Positions 4,882 to 6,963 of a stretch of 6,963 bases of DNA are shown piece by piece. The stretch lies in contig JAIHVJ010000099.1 in the NCBI GenBank assembly GCA_022720335.1, positions 1-6,963 of the forward strand, read 5' to 3'. The notes beneath the pieces were generated by a model. The model saw nothing but the letters and a program-made list of their open reading frames with translations, was not told where the DNA came from and searched no databases. Numbering within the stretch: the stretch's first letter is position 1; every line of letters starts with the position of its first letter. This DNA is from Collinsella sp. GTDB lineage: Bacteria > Actinomycetota > Coriobacteriia > Coriobacteriales > Coriobacteriaceae. A program made the translations under genes and the position numbers.

Positions 4882-6963
4882 ATGGCAGACGCTAAGGATT
4901 TCCTGTTTGAGATCGGTACGGAGGAAATGCCCTCTGCACCGCTGAACAATGCCGTCAAGCAGCTTGGCACTATGATTGCCAAGGGTCTCGACGAGGCCGG
5001 TTTGGCCCACGGCGAGGTCCGTGTGATCTCGAGCCCGCGTCGCCTGGCTGCACTCGTTGCCGACGTCGCTACCGCGACCGATGAGGTTCACGAGGTCAAG
5101 CGTGGTCCCGCGGGCAACATCGCCTTCGATGCCGACGGTAACGCCACCAAGGCCGCCCAGGGCTTCGCCCGCAAGTGCGGTGTGGCTGCCGAGGATCTGG
5201 TCCGTCGCGAGGACACTGACGGCCGTGAGTACGTCTTTGCCGAGAAGAACATCCCTTCCGCCCCGGCCACCCCGATCCTGACGGCCCTGTGCGAGAAGAC
5301 CATCGCCGGCCTGCAGTGGCCCAACTACCGCTCTCAGCGCTGGGGCCACGAGCACGCCACGTTCGTGCGTCCGGTCCGCTGGATCTGCTGCCTTTTGGGT
5401 GAGGACGTCGTGCCCGTTTCGTTTGCCGACGTGACGAGTGGCAACACCACGCGTGGTCATCGCGTGCTTGGCCCCGGTGACCATGTGGTCGCTAGCCCTG
5501 CCGTCTACGAGCAGGTGCTCGAGGATGCCGGCGTGCTTTCTGCCGAGCGCCGTCGCGAGGCCATCCTTGCCGGCATCGCCGAGGTCGAGGCTGCGCGCCC
5601 CGGCTGCCACGTCGATACGCCCAAGAAGGTCTTTGAGGAGGTCATCAACCTCTGCGAGTGGCCGACGGTGCTTGTCGGTACCTTCGACGAGGAGTTCCTC
5701 AAGGTCCCGCATGAGATCATCTGCGAGTCTATGCTCACCAACCAGCGCTACTTCCCGATTTATGACGGCGAGGGCAAGCTGACGCGTGAGTTCGTGATCG
5801 TCTCCAACAGCAAGCCCGAGAACGCCGAGCGCGTGATCGACGGCAACGAGCGTGTCGTGCGCGCCCGCCTGGATGACGCCAAGTTCTTCTACGAGGAGGA
5901 TCTGAAGATCTCCCTCGACGAGTTCCGTGAGCGTCTGGCCAAGGTCGCCTTCCAGGAGAAGCTCGGCAGCGTGCTCGCCAAGTCCGAGCGTATTGAGCAG
6001 CTTGCACTCGCTATTGCCCGCGAGGCTCACCTGGGCGCCCACCTGGCCGCCGATGCCGGCCGCGCCGCTCACCTGTGCAAGGCCGACCTGGTGTCCAACG
6101 CTGTCGTCGAGTTCACGAGCCAGCAGGGCGTGATGGGCGGTTACTACGCTATCGCGATGGGGGAGAACGACGAGGTCGCCCACGCCATCCGCGATCACTA
6201 TCGTCCCCGCTTTGCAGGCGATGAGCTGCCCGAGGGCACCGCTGGCTGCATCGTGGCCTGTGCCGACAAGCTCGATACCATCGCCGGTATCTTTGCCATC
6301 GGCGAGCCTCCGACCGGCTCTTCGGACCCGTACGCGCTGCGTCGCGCCGCTATCGGCATTATCAACATCCTGCGCGATCGTCTGCCGATCGCCCCCACGT
6401 CGCTCATCGACTTTGCGCTCGAGCTCTATAGCGAGCAGGGCATTGAGTTCGACGCCGCCGAGGTCGCCCAGCAGGTTCGCGACTTCTTCCATGGCCGCCT
6501 GGTGAGCATGGCCCGCGACGAGAAGATCCCGGCCGACACCGTTGCCGCCGTTTCCGCGGTGCACATCATTGCCCCGTCGGTCTTCTTCGCCCGCTGCGCC
6601 GCCCTCGACGAGGCCCGCAAGAACGACGCCGAGACCTTCGACAACCTGGCAACCGCCTACGCCCGCGCGGCGCATATCTCCAAGCCCGAGCTGGGCGCGG
6701 AGTACGACCGCGCCCTGATGGGCGAGGTCGAGCTTGCGCTTGCCGACGCCTCCGAGGCCGCCCAGACCGCCGTCGATGCCGCCCTTGCTACCGAGGATTA
6801 CCCGGCCGCATTTGCCGCCCTTGCCGCCCTGCGTGCCCCCATCGACCGTTTCTTTGACGAGGTTATGGTCATGGACAAGGACGAGCAGCTCCGCGATAAT
6901 CGCCTTAAGCTGCTCAACCGCTTCGAGGCCGTTTTCTCCGGCATCGCCAACATCGGTGAGCTT
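4882..6963 (+). CDS. glyS: Glycyl-tRNA synthetase beta subunit, last few codons beyond window end
   Basis: Beta subunit of alpha2beta2 glycyl-tRNA synthetase; it recognises tRNA-Gly and is required for charging. From the ATG at 4882, 694 codons run to the window end without a stop. The family is normally about 690-700 residues, so very little is missing. The N-terminus 'DFLFEIGTEEMPSAPL' (6-21) is diagnostic, followed by 'SSPRRLAALV', 'RWGHEHATFVRPVRWI' and 'LTNQRYFPIYD'. The HD-like region has 'KADLVSNAVVEF' (400-411) and 'QGVMGGYYA' (415-423), then 'PTGSSDPYALRRAAIG'. The C-terminal DALR-type tRNA-binding domain (about 570 onward) holds 'AYARAAHI' near 592-599 and 'APIDRFFDEVMVMD'. GAGGTGG (4867-4873), inside the end of glyQ, is eight bases from the start. 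It is translated together with glyQ, as expected for subunits of one complex. Confidence 0.97.
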   Translation, partial: MADAKDFLFEIGTEEMPSAPLNNAVKQLGTMIAKGLDEAGLAHGEVRVISSPRRLAALVADVATATDEVHEVKRGPAGNIAFDADGNATKAAQGFARKCGVAAEDLVRREDTDGREYVFAEKNIPSAPATPILTALCEKTIAGLQWPNYRSQRWGHEHATFVRPVRWICCLLGEDVVPVSFADVTSGNTTRGHRVLGPGDHVVASPAVYEQVLEDAGVLSAERRREAILAGIAEVEAARPGCHVDTPKKVFEEVINLCEWPTVLVGTFDEEFLKVPHEIICESMLTNQRYFPIYDGEGKLTREFVIVSNSKPENAERVIDGNERVVRARLDDAKFFYEEDLKISLDEFRERLAKVAFQEKLGSVLAKSERIEQLALAIAREAHLGAHLAADAGRAAHLCKADLVSNAVVEFTSQQGVMGGYYAIAMGENDEVAHAIRDHYRPRFAGDELPEGTAGCIVACADKLDTIAGIFAIGEPPTGSSDPYALRRAAIGIINILRDRLPIAPTSLIDFALELYSEQGIEFDAAEVAQQVRDFFHGRLVSMARDEKIPADTVAAVSAVHIIAPSVFFARCAALDEARKNDAETFDNLATAYARAAHISKPELGAEYDRALMGEVELALADASEAAQTAVDAALATEDYPAAFAALAALRAPIDRFFDEVMVMDKDEQLRDNRLKLLNRFEAVFSGIANIGEL

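Noticed and set aside
3976..6675. An 899-codon open frame on the minus strand opposite glyQ and glyS
   Set aside because: Its translation is low-complexity (rich in G, V, L, A, D and H) with no recognisable domain. It exists because both genes share one frame and have strong G/C third-position bias, which removes antisense stops. The sense proteins are unmistakable.
1..6963. Mobile element, CRISPR array, tRNA/rRNA gene or defence system
   Set aside because: No direct-repeat arrays, terminal repeats, transposase or integrase motifs or RNA gene signatures were seen; the window is filled by housekeeping genes.

Overview
The window is a conserved housekeeping stretch from a high-GC bacterium. 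It most resembles Coriobacteriia (Actinomycetota), with Collinsella or a close relative as my best guess. That placement is inferred from three things: strong G/C third-position bias, the protein sequences (DinB with 'GLMDLDAFFASVE', RimM with 'NIARVVKPHGRKGEV'), and a two-subunit alpha/beta glycyl-tRNA synthetase. As I recall, most other Actinomycetota use the one-chain alpha2 enzyme. No database search was run. There are no mobile elements, CRISPR arrays, rRNA or tRNA genes, or toxin/defence genes, and no undescribed multi-gene system.

Layout. (1) 1-1215, minus strand: dinB, translesion DNA polymerase IV, 405 codons visible, with its C-terminal end cut by the window start. (2) 1216-1416: a 201-bp divergent control region with an rpsP promoter, a weaker second promoter, a dinB -10 element placed for leaderless transcription, and a 7-bp inverted repeat. 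(3) 1417-3907, plus strand: a tight operon rpsP-khpA-rimM-trmD-lepB with gaps of 2 to 10 bp. Each gene is preceded by a Shine-Dalgarno sequence except rimM, whose TTG start lies in potential RNA structure. (4) 3908-3966: a 59-bp gap with a possible -10 element and no recognisable terminator. (5) 3967-6963: glyQ and glyS, the alpha and beta subunits of glycyl-tRNA synthetase, 3 bp apart. glyS runs off the window end, probably only a few codons short.

Together the plus-strand genes serve translation and its surroundings: ribosomal protein S16, a KH-domain RNA-binding protein, a 30S maturation factor that acts near S19/16S rRNA, the tRNA m1G37 methyltransferase, signal peptidase I for exported proteins, and charging of tRNA-Gly. 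The operon resembles the classical ffh-rpsP-rimM-trmD-rplS cluster but lacks ffh upstream and rplS downstream in this window. The most interesting non-coding signal is a 7-bp complementarity between the khpA stop/rimM start region (2045-2051) and rimM codons 20-22 (2109-2115). It competes with a local hairpin and could make rimM translation depend on ribosomes arriving from khpA.
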